Of a DNA stretch of 8,559 bases, positions 1 through 6,258 are shown in pieces (position 1 is the stretch's first letter; every line of letters begins with the position of its first letter). Source of the stretch: Chloroflexota bacterium (GTDB lineage Bacteria > Chloroflexota > Anaerolineae > J036 > Brachytrichaceae). The notes under the pieces were generated by a model, which saw only the letters and a list, made by a program, of their open reading frames with translations, ran no database searches and was not told where the DNA came from. A program made the translations under genes and the position numbers. The DNA is taken from assembly GCA_021813225.1 (NCBI GenBank), contig JAKALH010000102.1, positions 1-8,559 on the forward strand, written 5' to 3'.

Positions 1-98
1 GCCACGTCGGCGAGAGGATGCAGGCGGATGGCTGCCTGCTCAAACGGCACGGCCGGCTGCGCCGCCGGCAACATGAAGTCAATTGTCTGTTTTGGCAT
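1..98 (-). CDS. Partial hypothetical protein, N-terminal 32 residues
   Basis: The frame opens with ATG at 98-96 and runs open off the left edge, giving about 32 residues beginning MPKQTIDFML and then rich in Ala and Pro. A GGGAG sequence sits upstream, but only 2 bases from the ATG, which is tight. An internal ATG at 74-72 has no ribosome binding site. The gene lies 60 bases downstream of the primase-polymerase stop on the same strand with no terminator seen between them, so it may be the second gene of that SOS-controlled transcript. I do not recognise the family from this short piece. The position suggests a replication or mobile-element partner, but that is inference. Confidence 0.45.
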   Translation of the reverse strand, partial: MPKQTIDFMLPAAQPAVPFEQAAIRLHPLADV

Positions 99-158
99 AT
101 CTCCCGCCTGTCCAGTCGAATCAGGCTCCATTCTACGGGATACGCGGGGTGCGGCCCG

Positions 159-1001
159 TCACCGCGCGGCGCTGCCGCGCCGTTCCAGTCGGGCAGCCAG
201 CAACTGGTGCGGGGCGAGCGGCGGGCGCGCCTCGCGACTCTGAATCTGCGCATTGCGGATGGTGGCGCGAATCTCGCGGCGGCCCAGCCCGATGCGCAGC
301 GCCGTGTCGAGCAAGGTCAGTTCCACCTGCGCCAGCGGCATGCCCTGGTCGAACAGGCGGCAGGCGCACCACAGCAGCAGGTTGTTGCGGTCGCCTTCCT
401 GCGCGCCGGCCAGCGCATTGACGATGGCGACGCTGTCTCCCAGCGCCAGTTGCGCGCGCCATTCGCGTGGCAGGTCGATCTGGCGCAACTGGTACGGCAG
501 CTTGAGCGCGTCCAGGTCGACGGCGGCAATCGGCGCGGGGTCGCGCACGTCATACACGCGACTGGACAGGTGCACGCTGGGCGGCGCGACGACCTGCCCG
601 CCCTGCCCGCGCAGGTCGCCGCCGGTCAGCCTGTGGTTGCCCGGCAACTGCGCCGTGCGGGTCAGGCGGTAGTAGCAGTGCACGCCGCGCCCGCCCGTGT
701 TGACGGTGTAGGTGGAGGGCGGGTCGGCGGCTTCCAGCCAGTCGATGTACGCGCCCATGTCGTCAAAGTCGAGGACGATCAGATTGCCGCTGGCGCGCCC
801 GCACACGATGCCGATGTTGCGGCGGTCGTCATGGAACCAGCGCTCCAGCGTGGCGTCGTCGGGCATGGGGGTGTTCTGCCAGCCGGCGATCAGCGGGCGT
901 TTGTTGCCGCTGGCGTCGGTTGGATCGTCGCGCCGGGACAATGGTATGGGGCACAGGCCCATGTCCTTGTAGACCAGCGCCCAGTCGAGAATGATGCCCA
1001 T
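159..1001 (-). CDS. Bifunctional DNA primase/polymerase (prim-pol, AEP superfamily)
   Basis: This 280-residue protein has the marks of the prim-pol branch of archaeo-eukaryotic primases, which make primers and extend DNA and are common in plasmids, phages and integrative elements. Visible are an N-terminal KRP (about 35-37), the NIGIVCG block (62-68), the acidic pair in LDFDD (D78 and D80, probable metal ligands), the GGRGVH motif (H108), and the RGQGG...APPSVH block (131-144) of the nucleotide-binding core. Residues about 202-250, starting with GDRNN, resemble the helical PriCT-type domain that follows many prim-pols. ATG at 1001 is preferred over GTG at 1007, because the Shine-Dalgarno AGGGGGGTGA lies 2 to 5 bases from the ATG but would overlap the GTG. 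The gene has its own promoter with an embedded LexA-type operator. No helicase domain is present, so it would need a partner. The fold is clear; its cellular role (element replication or SOS tolerance) is inferred. Confidence 0.9.
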   Translation of the reverse strand: MGIILDWALVYKDMGLCPIPLSRRDDPTDASGNKRPLIAGWQNTPMPDDATLERWFHDDRRNIGIVCGRASGNLIVLDFDDMGAYIDWLEAADPPSTYTVNTGGRGVHCYYRLTRTAQLPGNHRLTGGDLRGQGGQVVAPPSVHLSSRVYDVRDPAPIAAVDLDALKLPYQLRQIDLPREWRAQLALGDSVAIVNALAGAQEGDRNNLLLWCACRLFDQGMPLAQVELTLLDTALRIGLGRREIRATIRNAQIQSREARPPLAPHQLLAARLERRGSAAR

Positions 1002-1003
1002 GG

Positions 1004-1013
1004 TCACCCCCCT
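1004..1013 (-). promoter_or_regulatory. Ribosome binding site deciding the prim-pol start
   Basis: On the minus strand AGGGGGGTGA, followed by CC and then ATG, matches the 16S anti-SD complement (AGGAGGTGATC type) at all but one position of the ten. This spacing fits ATG at 1001 and not the GTG at 1007, which would lie inside the site. The mRNA leader would be only about a dozen bases long given the promoter at 1020-1048. Confidence 0.7.
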
Positions 1014-1019
1014 GTCTTT

Positions 1020-1048
1020 ATGATATAGAACATCTGTTCTAATGTCAA
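1020..1048 (-). promoter_or_regulatory. Sigma70-type promoter of prim-pol
   Basis: On the minus strand a perfect -35 TTGACA (1048-1043) is separated by exactly 17 bases from a -10 TATCAT (1025-1020, five of six consensus bases). Transcription would start near 1014-1012, just ahead of the ribosome binding site. The spacer is almost wholly occupied by the LexA-type palindrome, so repressor binding should block polymerase directly. Confidence 0.8.
1026..1041. promoter_or_regulatory. LexA-type SOS operator (Cheo-like box)
   Basis: TAGAACATCTGTTCTA has perfect 7-bp inverted arms around a 2-base centre and contains GAAC-N4-GTTC (1028-1039). That is the core of the LexA/DinR box of Gram-positive bacteria and several related phyla. 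It lies between the -35 and -10 of the prim-pol promoter, the classic position for a repressor. The site is seen in the sequence; binding by LexA is inferred, since another dimeric repressor could use a palindrome of this kind. Confidence 0.75.
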
Positions 1049-1129
1049 GGCAGAGAGAAACGACGCAAACCTACCTCGGCTGATTCTGTCTTTCGGCGCG
1101 TATCGTATATGGGAGTGGACCTGACCAAA

Positions 1130-1792
1130 CTACTCTCTGCGGCGCCGGGCAACAATCAGTTTGAAGATGCCGACACGGTCCAGGTCATCCACCCGTTCAA
1201 CTCGCAGACCAGCGGCGCGTACGTTCTCCACCGTGCGGCGGTTGATATTCGCTCCCATAGCGCGTACGACGAGGGGATTCAGCGCATCCATCAACGCACC
1301 CACGATGCGGTTCACCGAGCGCACGTGCTCTAACAGCAGCACCTGCCCGTTCGGCTTTACCACCCGCGCCAGCTCGCGCATGCCCAGCACCGGATCGGGC
1401 ACAGAACAGAAAACGAGCGTGCCGACAGCGGTGTCGAAACTGGCGTCGGGGAAGTCCAGAGCCTGGGCGTCTCCCACCCTCAAGTCGGCGGAGAGGCCCA
1501 GCTTTTGGGCACGCTGTCGCGCTAACGCCAGCATGCCTGGCGTGAGATCGACGGCGGTCATCTGGATATCCCCAGGCCAGTACGGCATGTTCTTACCGGT
1601 GCCGACGCCGATTTCCAACGCACGTGGGCCGCGCACCAATTCCCACACCCGCTTGCGCCACGGGGCGAAGCGCTTCTCGCTCCGCGCTTCCATCACATCA
1701 TAGAATCTAGCAAGGCGCTGGTACCGCGCCCGTGTTAATGCCGTCGCCCGCTGATCGACCGGGCTTGCGCCCTGTTTTGTTGCTATCGTCAT
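1130..1792 (-). CDS. Class I SAM-dependent methyltransferase (UbiE/METTL7-like)
   Basis: A 220-residue Rossmann-fold methyltransferase. Motif I is LEIGVGTG (59-66), the acidic residue ending strand 2 is D82 in VDLTPGM, the adenine-contact region is GDAQALDFPD (107-116), and the strand 4 region is FDTAVGTLVFCSV (119-131), followed by NGQVLLLEHV (148-157). The TLVFCSV and LLLEHV blocks resemble the METTL7/UbiE-like group, whose members methylate small lipophilic or thiol substrates, but the acceptor cannot be read from the sequence. It should be cytosolic: no signal peptide or membrane segment is seen. ATG at 1792 has GGAAG upstream at a good distance and overlaps the stop of a mini-ORF (ATGA). 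It lies upstream of, and in the same direction as, prim-pol, which has its own promoter. No terminator is visible after its stop. Confidence 0.88.
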   Translation of the reverse strand: MTIATKQGASPVDQRATALTRARYQRLARFYDVMEARSEKRFAPWRKRVWELVRGPRALEIGVGTGKNMPYWPGDIQMTAVDLTPGMLALARQRAQKLGLSADLRVGDAQALDFPDASFDTAVGTLVFCSVPDPVLGMRELARVVKPNGQVLLLEHVRSVNRIVGALMDALNPLVVRAMGANINRRTVENVRAAGLRVERVDDLDRVGIFKLIVARRRRE

Positions 1793-1815
1793 AATCTGCT
1801 TCCAGCGGAGAGCAT
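1789..1815 (-). CDS. Possible 8-codon leader ORF coupled to the methyltransferase
   Basis: ATG at 1815-1813 opens an ORF reading MLSAGSRL and stops with TGA at 1791-1789. This stop overlaps the methyltransferase start as ATGA, the usual layout for translational coupling. Its Shine-Dalgarno (GGGAGGAGG, 4 bases before the ATG) is much stronger than the methyltransferase's own GGAAG. Ribosomes loaded here could therefore re-initiate on the methyltransferase. The peptide itself probably has no function, and the arrangement could be chance because the ORF is so short. Confidence 0.3.
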   Translation of the reverse strand: MLSAGSRL

Positions 1816-1929
1816 AGAGCCTCCTCCCTCAGGCCGCCAGCGCGGTATCGCTCCCCAGATGTAAGCCATTTTGCTTGCTGGAAGGTGTTATATTTCGCTT
1901 CACTCGATACCGTAATTTCAGGAGGAGCT

Positions 1930-2334
1930 ATGGAACATTCCTGGCAGGACTTTGCGCTGGCCGCGCCCGAACTGGCCGCGTTCGGCGCGGAACGATTCGC
2001 GCACGGCCCGGCCTATCTGGCGACAGTGCTGGCCGACGGTTCGCCGCGCCTGCGCCCGGTGACGCCCATCATCGGCGAGGGCCATCTGCTGCTGTTCATG
2101 GAGCCGACCTCGCCGAAGGGGCGCGACCGGCAGTGCGGCTCGGCATATGCGCTGCATTGCTCGGTCGACAGCACCGCCGGCGGCGCGGGGGAGTTCCTGT
2201 TGACGGGTCACGCCGCCCTCAACTCACCGCGAAGCGGACGGGTTCGCCGCGCAGAACGCGCAGCACGTTGTGCCAGATCTCCAGTGAGTCGCGGATGTGC
2301 GTCCAGTGGCCCTGCCACGCGCTGTGCGGCGTGA
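1930..2334 (+). pseudogene. Truncated PPOX-family (pyridoxamine 5'-phosphate oxidase-like) protein
   Basis: ATG at 1930 has an excellent AGGAGGAG ribosome binding site. The first 97 residues look like a small flavin-binding PPOX-family protein (split-barrel fold): YLATVLADGSPRLRPVTP (29-46), MEPTSPKG (57-64), YALHCSVD (73-80) and GEFLLTGHAAL (87-97). Relatives usually run to about 160-170 residues. Here recognisable sequence stops at codon 97 (2218-2220), which touches the stop codon of the convergent dehydrogenase. The remaining 37 residues are Arg/Ala/Ser-rich and are antisense of that gene, ending at a chance TGA (2332-2334). The C-terminal half of the barrel is missing, so a working enzyme is unlikely. 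The cause may be deletion, rearrangement or a misjoined contig. Confidence 0.75.
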
Positions 2335-3277
2335 GGGTGACGTGATAGCTCAGGTCTTCGTGCAGTTCGTGCAGCGGGTCGTCGGCGGGCAGCGGCTCAT
2401 CGTAGAACACATCCAGCCCCGCGCCGCCGATGCGCCGCTCGCGCAGCGCCCGCACCAGCGCGGGCTGGTCGACCAGCTTCCCGCGCGCGGTGTTCACGAA
2501 CAGCGCGCGGCGCTTCATCCAGCCGATCTCGCGCTCGCCCACGATCTGTTGCGTGCGGCTGTTGATGGGCAGGTGCATGCTGATGACGTCCGCCGTCCGC
2601 CACAGCGTCTCCCAGTCGGCATACTGCACCTCGTACTGGCGTTCCAGTTCCTCGAAGCGGACGGCGTCCCAGTACAGCACCGGCATGCCGAAGGCGCGCG
2701 CGATGCGGGCGACCGGTCGCGCGATCTCGCCGAAGCCGACCAGCCCCAGGGTCTGGTCGCGCACCAGCCGGTTGCCCGGCACGATGCCCCACTGGCGGCG
2801 CAGATACTCGCGCGACTGCATCCAGGCGCGCTGCTGCGGCATGACGCGCAGGCGGTCCAGGATCAGCGCCCAGGTGTGTTCCGCCACGGCCAGGTAGTTC
2901 ACCAGCGGGGTGGCCGCCGCCGGAATGCCCAGTCGGCGCACCGCGTCCATTGGGATGCCGCGGTAATCCAGCCCCAGGTGCTGCACCAGCCGCAGCCTGC
3001 GTCCGCGCAGCAGCACTTCCGGCGGGACGATCACCTTATGCAGCACCAGGAAGTCGGCATCTTCGATGTGGGCAATCAGTTCGGCCAGGTCGCTCACGCG
3101 GTGCAGCGCCGTCTCGTAGCCGGCAAATAGTTCGTCGAAGCTGGGCGCGTGCGCGCGCGCGTCCGGGTCTTCTTCGAGCAGCGACTGCTGACCGGCCGGC
3201 CCCCATTCGTCCCATCTCCGCACGCCCCACATCACGTTGCCGACCGAATCCCACACCGCGATATTCAGTTTATCCAT
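2219..3277 (-). CDS. NAD-dependent D-2-hydroxyacid dehydrogenase
   Basis: A 352-residue member of the D-isomer-specific 2-hydroxyacid dehydrogenase family, which interconverts 2-keto acids and D-2-hydroxyacids with NAD(H). The flavodoxin-like substrate domain includes LGLDYRGI (101-108) and VAEHTWALIL (131-140). The nucleotide-binding domain begins at LGLVGFGEIA (177-186), with D204 as the likely ribose-binding acid. The catalytic trio is complete: R265 in NTARG, E294 in DEP and H318 in TPHSA. The third glycine of GxGxxG is replaced by Ala (GFGEIA), a mild departure. It starts 3 bases after the upstream oxidoreductase stop with no separate ribosome binding site, so it is likely translationally coupled as the last gene of the operon. 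Its stop touches the truncated PPOX gene. The family is sure; the substrate is unknown. Confidence 0.9.
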   Translation of the reverse strand: MDKLNIAVWDSVGNVMWGVRRWDEWGPAGQQSLLEEDPDARAHAPSFDELFAGYETALHRVSDLAELIAHIEDADFLVLHKVIVPPEVLLRGRRLRLVQHLGLDYRGIPMDAVRRLGIPAAATPLVNYLAVAEHTWALILDRLRVMPQQRAWMQSREYLRRQWGIVPGNRLVRDQTLGLVGFGEIARPVARIARAFGMPVLYWDAVRFEELERQYEVQYADWETLWRTADVISMHLPINSRTQQIVGEREIGWMKRRALFVNTARGKLVDQPALVRALRERRIGGAGLDVFYDEPLPADDPLHELHEDLSYHVTLTPHSAWQGHWTHIRDSLEIWHNVLRVLRGEPVRFAVS

Positions 3278-3280
3278 ACG

Positions 3281-4477
3281 CTACTCAAGTTCGTCCTGGT
3301 AACTCGACACGGCCCCGCTGATCAGTTCCTCGATATGGGTGATGCGCCCCAGGCGCTCGGACTCGAGCAGCCCGTACATCAGCGCCAGGTCGCGCAGCCC
3401 GCCTTCGCCGGATACTTCCGGCGCGCGATGTTCCAGGATGGCGGACACGAAGTCGTCATGCTCGATTGCCAGCAGCCCCGCGTCGATGTCCGCCCACGGC
3501 AGGTCATACGAAGTCAGCCGGTCGCCGCCGAACAGCGCCGCCGTGGTGGGGTCCAACCGGAAGTCGGGCACCAGCGCCAGCAGGTCCTCCGGCGCGATGG
3601 GCACATCGTCGCCCCCGCGGCGCTGCACCAGTTGCAGCGGGCGTCCGGTGCGGTCGCCGGGGATGCTCAGCGTGCCGCCGGTGCCGTGAATCATGCGGCT
3701 GAAGTGCCCCGCCCCGCGCCCGGCCATATCCAGCAGCCACACCCCGATAGCGCCGCTTTTGAAGCGCAGCGCGCCGGCCGTCAGGTCTTCGGCGTCGGCG
3801 GGGTACAGTGTGCCGTCGCTGCCGCGGCGCTGTTTATCGACCACTGCCCCCATCCCGACCACGCTCTCGATCGGCCCCATCAGATATTCCAGGATGTCGG
3901 TATAGTGCACACCCATGTCGACGCTGATGCCGCAGGAGCGCCGCAGGTGCCGCCATGGCGTGATGATGACATTCTCGCCCGACCCGGACGATAACTGCTC
4001 CGCCAGGTAGGGTCTGCCCACGACGCCCGCATTCAGCAGAGCGCGCGCCAGGCGGTTGATCGGGTCGCGGCGGTAGTTCTCGGCCACCGCCAGCCGGCAG
4101 TCGTTGGCGTCGGCGGCGTCGACCAGCCGCCAGCCCTGCTTCACCGTCAGGCCGATTGGTTTCTCCACCATTACATGCACGCTCTCCTGCATGGCGGCGA
4201 TGCCCAGGTCCGCGTGTGTATTCGGCGCGGTGGTGATCAGGATGGCGTCCAGTTGGCCCAGCCCCCGCTTCATCGCCTCAAACGAGTCGAACACCTGCGG
4301 GCGGCGGCCCAGCAGGTCTTCCGCCAGCGCGGCGCCTTTCTCCGCGTTGACGGGCGCGATATCGCAGATGCCGGCCAGTTCATAACGCAACTGCCCGATC
4401 CGCCGCAGCCGATCCAGGCCGCGGATGTGGCGCTGCCCCATCACGCCCGTGCCGAAGATGCCCAGTGTCAGCGTCAT
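3281..4477 (-). CDS. Gfo/Idh/MocA-family oxidoreductase (IolG-like)
   Basis: This 398-residue protein has an N-terminal Rossmann domain, GIFGTGVMG (6-14, glycines 9, 11 and 14), and the family's EKPIG motif (105-109), whose lysine K106 is the usual catalytic residue. After VAENYRRDP (131-139) comes the C-terminal alpha/beta domain with SVDMGVHYTDILEYLMG (185-201), where D187 and H191 match the conserved D-x-x-x-H. Such enzymes oxidise sugar or inositol hydroxyls with NAD(P). ATG at 4477 follows a clear GGAGGATCA site 10 bases upstream. The frame remains open further upstream, but there it runs inside the IolE-like gene. It lies 35 bases after the IolE-like gene and 3 bases before the hydroxyacid dehydrogenase, so these three should be one operon. 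A myo-inositol-type substrate is only a suggestion from the neighbour. Confidence 0.9.
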   Translation of the reverse strand: MTLTLGIFGTGVMGQRHIRGLDRLRRIGQLRYELAGICDIAPVNAEKGAALAEDLLGRRPQVFDSFEAMKRGLGQLDAILITTAPNTHADLGIAAMQESVHVMVEKPIGLTVKQGWRLVDAADANDCRLAVAENYRRDPINRLARALLNAGVVGRPYLAEQLSSGSGENVIITPWRHLRRSCGISVDMGVHYTDILEYLMGPIESVVGMGAVVDKQRRGSDGTLYPADAEDLTAGALRFKSGAIGVWLLDMAGRGAGHFSRMIHGTGGTLSIPGDRTGRPLQLVQRRGGDDVPIAPEDLLALVPDFRLDPTTAALFGGDRLTSYDLPWADIDAGLLAIEHDDFVSAILEHRAPEVSGEGGLRDLALMYGLLESERLGRITHIEELISGAVSSYQDELE

Positions 4478-4512
4478 GTGTTGTGATCCTCCGCTTGCGC
4501 CATGCCGCGCGC

Positions 4513-5274
4513 CTAGATGGAATACCCGATGCTCCGCAGATAATCGGCGTTGACCTGCGCGCTGCGGGCCGGGGAAACCTCGCTGCGGGACTGCTCGACG
4601 ACGACCCAATGGCTGAACTGCTGCTGCTCCAGTTCGCGCAGAATGGCCGGGAAGTCGATGCCGATTTTGCCGCGCCCCATTTCGGTGAACGAGCCATCCG
4701 CCCAGTCTTTCAGGTGGATATATCCGGTGCGCGCCCGGTACTTGCGCAGGTGCGCCAGCGGGTCCTCGCCCACCAGCGCAATGTGCGATACATCCAGACA
4801 CAGCGTAAGCGCCTGTGTCTGGTTCATCAATGCGTCGATCTCGGCTTCCGTCTCGACGGTGCAGCCGGTGTGCGGGTGATAGGCCACCGCCACACCCAGC
4901 GCCGCGCCGTAGCGCGCCAGGTCCTCGCACAACCCGGCCAGTTCGCCGATCTCGGCGGCTGCAGGCGGGCGCGTGCGCAGCCGGCCGCCGCCCACCAGCC
5001 CGTAGGCCTCCGCGCCGATCTCGGCGGCGTATTCGACGCGGCGCAGGTGAATCTGGCGCTGCTGTTCGTCGGTTGGCAGCGCAACCGAACCGAACAGGGT
5101 AGCCGGGGTCAGTCCGTCCATGACCTTCTTCAGGTGCGCCGGCGTGCCGAGCCAGTCCAGCGAGTGCCCGAACAGTTCGACGGCCTTCCAGCCGGCCTCA
5201 CGAATCTCGGCGCAGGCCGCCGCCAGATCGCAGGTCTCGCCCCAGTTGATCGTGTCGTACGCGAATCGCAGCAC
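4513..5274 (-). CDS. IolE-like sugar phosphate isomerase/epimerase (xylose isomerase-like TIM barrel)
   Basis: A 253-residue AP-endonuclease-2-type TIM barrel. Landmarks are VELFGHSLDW (32-41), YHPHTGCTVETEAEID (132-147), LCLDVSHIALVGEDPLAHL (158-176), GYIHLKDW (184-191) and VVVEQS (224-229). E142, D161, H187 and E227 are probable metal ligands. The HPH-x-G...ETEAEID plus D-x-x-H and HLKD pattern is that of inosose dehydratase (IolE) relatives, though DVSH replaces the more usual DTGH. GTG at 5274 is chosen because GGGAGG lies 6 bases before it and homologous sequence begins right there (LRFAYDTINWGE). An ATG at 5352 would precede the possible -10 element at 5335-5340 and adds a low-complexity 26 residues. 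It heads the three-gene operon. The reaction (dehydration, isomerisation or epimerisation) cannot be fixed from sequence alone. Confidence 0.88.
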   Translation of the reverse strand: MLRFAYDTINWGETCDLAAACAEIREAGWKAVELFGHSLDWLGTPAHLKKVMDGLTPATLFGSVALPTDEQQRQIHLRRVEYAAEIGAEAYGLVGGGRLRTRPPAAAEIGELAGLCEDLARYGAALGVAVAYHPHTGCTVETEAEIDALMNQTQALTLCLDVSHIALVGEDPLAHLRKYRARTGYIHLKDWADGSFTEMGRGKIGIDFPAILRELEQQQFSHWVVVEQSRSEVSPARSAQVNADYLRSIGYSI

Positions 5275-5334
5275 CTTTGACCTCCCGCGCGCCGGCACCC
5301 TGCCGCATACAGCAGGCATCAGCGCATGGAGTCG

Positions 5335-5340
5335 AGTATA
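5335..5340 (-). promoter_or_regulatory. Possible -10 element for the three-gene operon
   Basis: TATACT on the minus strand matches the -10 consensus at five of six bases, and lies between the terminator after the dioxygenase gene and the IolE-like start. No good -35 is seen 16-18 bases upstream, so the promoter would be weak or activator-dependent. A start near 5328 would give a leader of about 54 bases. Confidence 0.25.
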
Positions 5341-5375
5341 ACGAGTTTCCATGTCGCCGCGTTGGCGGCAGGATG

Positions 5376-5418
5376 AAAATATAACAGCCCGCGGCGTATT
5401 TCGCGCCGCGGGCTGTTA
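5376..5418 (-). terminator. Intrinsic terminator after the PhyH dioxygenase gene
   Basis: A perfect 15-bp stem (5382-5396 with 5404-5418; core AACAGCCCGCGGCG) has a 7-base loop. On the minus strand it is followed by TATTTTC, a short U-rich tract. It begins 26 bases after the dioxygenase stop. On the plus strand the stem is followed by a non-T sequence, so it acts for the minus strand. It implies that the three downstream genes are less expressed than the dioxygenase or have their own promoter. Confidence 0.75.
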
Positions 5419-5443
5419 AGCCGGTCAGGAGATCGGACCGGAA

Positions 5444-6226
5444 TCAGTTGACCGGCCACACCTGCGGGAAGTGCGTCCCCTGCAGTTTCTGGCCGTTAGC
5501 TACCTCGACGAAAGGCTTCATGATGTGGTTGCCGCTGGCGACGTACACCGTGTCCTGCGTCATGAAGTGCAGGGCGATGGCGCGGCGCGGGCGGCCGCTG
5601 GTGTTCGCGTCGGAGCCGTGCCACGTCAGCGCGTGGTGGTAGTGCACCTCGCCTTTACCCACCGGGCAGAGCTGCACTTTCAGGGGATGCCCCTGGAACT
5701 CGTCGGGCATGGCGTGGAAGTTGGGCAACGTATGCAGGAAATCAATGTTATTGCCCCAGTGATAGGTGCCGGGAACCATGCTCATGCAGCCGTTCTCGGC
5801 GTCGGCGTCGTCCAGCGCCACCCACGCCGTCACCTGCGCCGTCAGCGGCCCGATATTCGGCCAGTACGGGGAGTCCTGGTGCCACATGTTCACGCCGCCT
5901 ACCGCCTTGGGCTTGTACTGGATCTGGTCGTGCCACAGGCGCACTTCAGTCGCGCCGGTCAACTGCACGATTTCTTCGGCGATCTGGCGGTTGTGCACCA
6001 GCGCGTTGAAGGTGTCGCTGGCCTCCCAGATGTTCACGATCTGCCAGACCGGGGCGTCGGCCTTGCCGCTGAGGTTGCTGATGCGCACCGGCTTGCGCGG
6101 CAGTTTCTCGTCGATGACCAGCGCCAGTTGCTCGCGCAGTTCATCCACCTGCTCGTCGCTCAGCACGCGCCCGCCCTTCACGAACCCGTTCGCCTTAAAA
6201 TCCGCCACCTGTTTCTCGCTTAACAT
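5444..6226 (-). CDS. Phytanoyl-CoA dioxygenase (PhyH) family Fe(II)/2-oxoglutarate oxygenase
   Basis: This 260-residue protein has the PhyH double-stranded beta-helix core. The metal facial triad is H116 and D118 in NMWHQDSPYWP and H203 in LTWHGSDANTSGRPRRA. Arginine 214 or 215 is the likely 2-oxoglutarate anchor. ENGCMSMVPGTYHWG (144-158) is the typical central block of the family. Such enzymes hydroxylate or oxidatively demethylate small molecules using O2 and 2-oxoglutarate. The length is normal, and ATG at 6226 follows GGAGG with a 5-base gap. The N terminus (LSEKQVADFKANGFV) is the usual family opening. It is divergent from the AraC regulator across 117 bases, so it is the likely main target of that regulator. 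It is followed by a strong terminator. No signal peptide is seen, so it should be cytosolic and needs aerobic conditions. The substrate is unknown. Confidence 0.92.
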   Translation of the reverse strand: MLSEKQVADFKANGFVKGGRVLSDEQVDELREQLALVIDEKLPRKPVRISNLSGKADAPVWQIVNIWEASDTFNALVHNRQIAEEIVQLTGATEVRLWHDQIQYKPKAVGGVNMWHQDSPYWPNIGPLTAQVTAWVALDDADAENGCMSMVPGTYHWGNNIDFLHTLPNFHAMPDEFQGHPLKVQLCPVGKGEVHYHHALTWHGSDANTSGRPRRAIALHFMTQDTVYVASGNHIMKPFVEVANGQKLQGTHFPQVWPVN

Positions 6227-6258
6227 CTATTCCTCCGCATCCACAGACAATAAATCGA

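Noticed and set aside
18..1028. 336-residue plus-strand ORF opposite prim-pol
   Set aside because: It is antisense to a gene with clear catalytic motifs. Its sequence is low-complexity Arg/Ala/Gln/Val typical of reverse-frame translation of GC-rich genes, and it has no ribosome binding site.
2297..3994. Long plus-strand ORFs opposite the hydroxyacid dehydrogenase and Gfo/Idh genes
   Set aside because: They are shadows of two well-recognised enzymes in a GC-rich genome, with no motifs or ribosome binding sites.
4478..4930. N-terminal extension of the Gfo/Idh gene giving 549 residues
   Set aside because: The extension lies inside the IolE-like gene in another frame. The family's Rossmann motif starts at the ATG at 4477, which has a strong ribosome binding site.
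5275..5352. Earlier ATG start for the IolE-like protein (279 residues)
   Set aside because: It adds 26 residues with no family match and lacks a good ribosome binding site, while GTG at 5274 has GGGAGG at ideal spacing.
5421..5441. CCGGTC/GACCGG hairpin just after the PhyH stop
   Set aside because: It is short and has no T-tract. The adjacent 15-bp hairpin is the convincing terminator.
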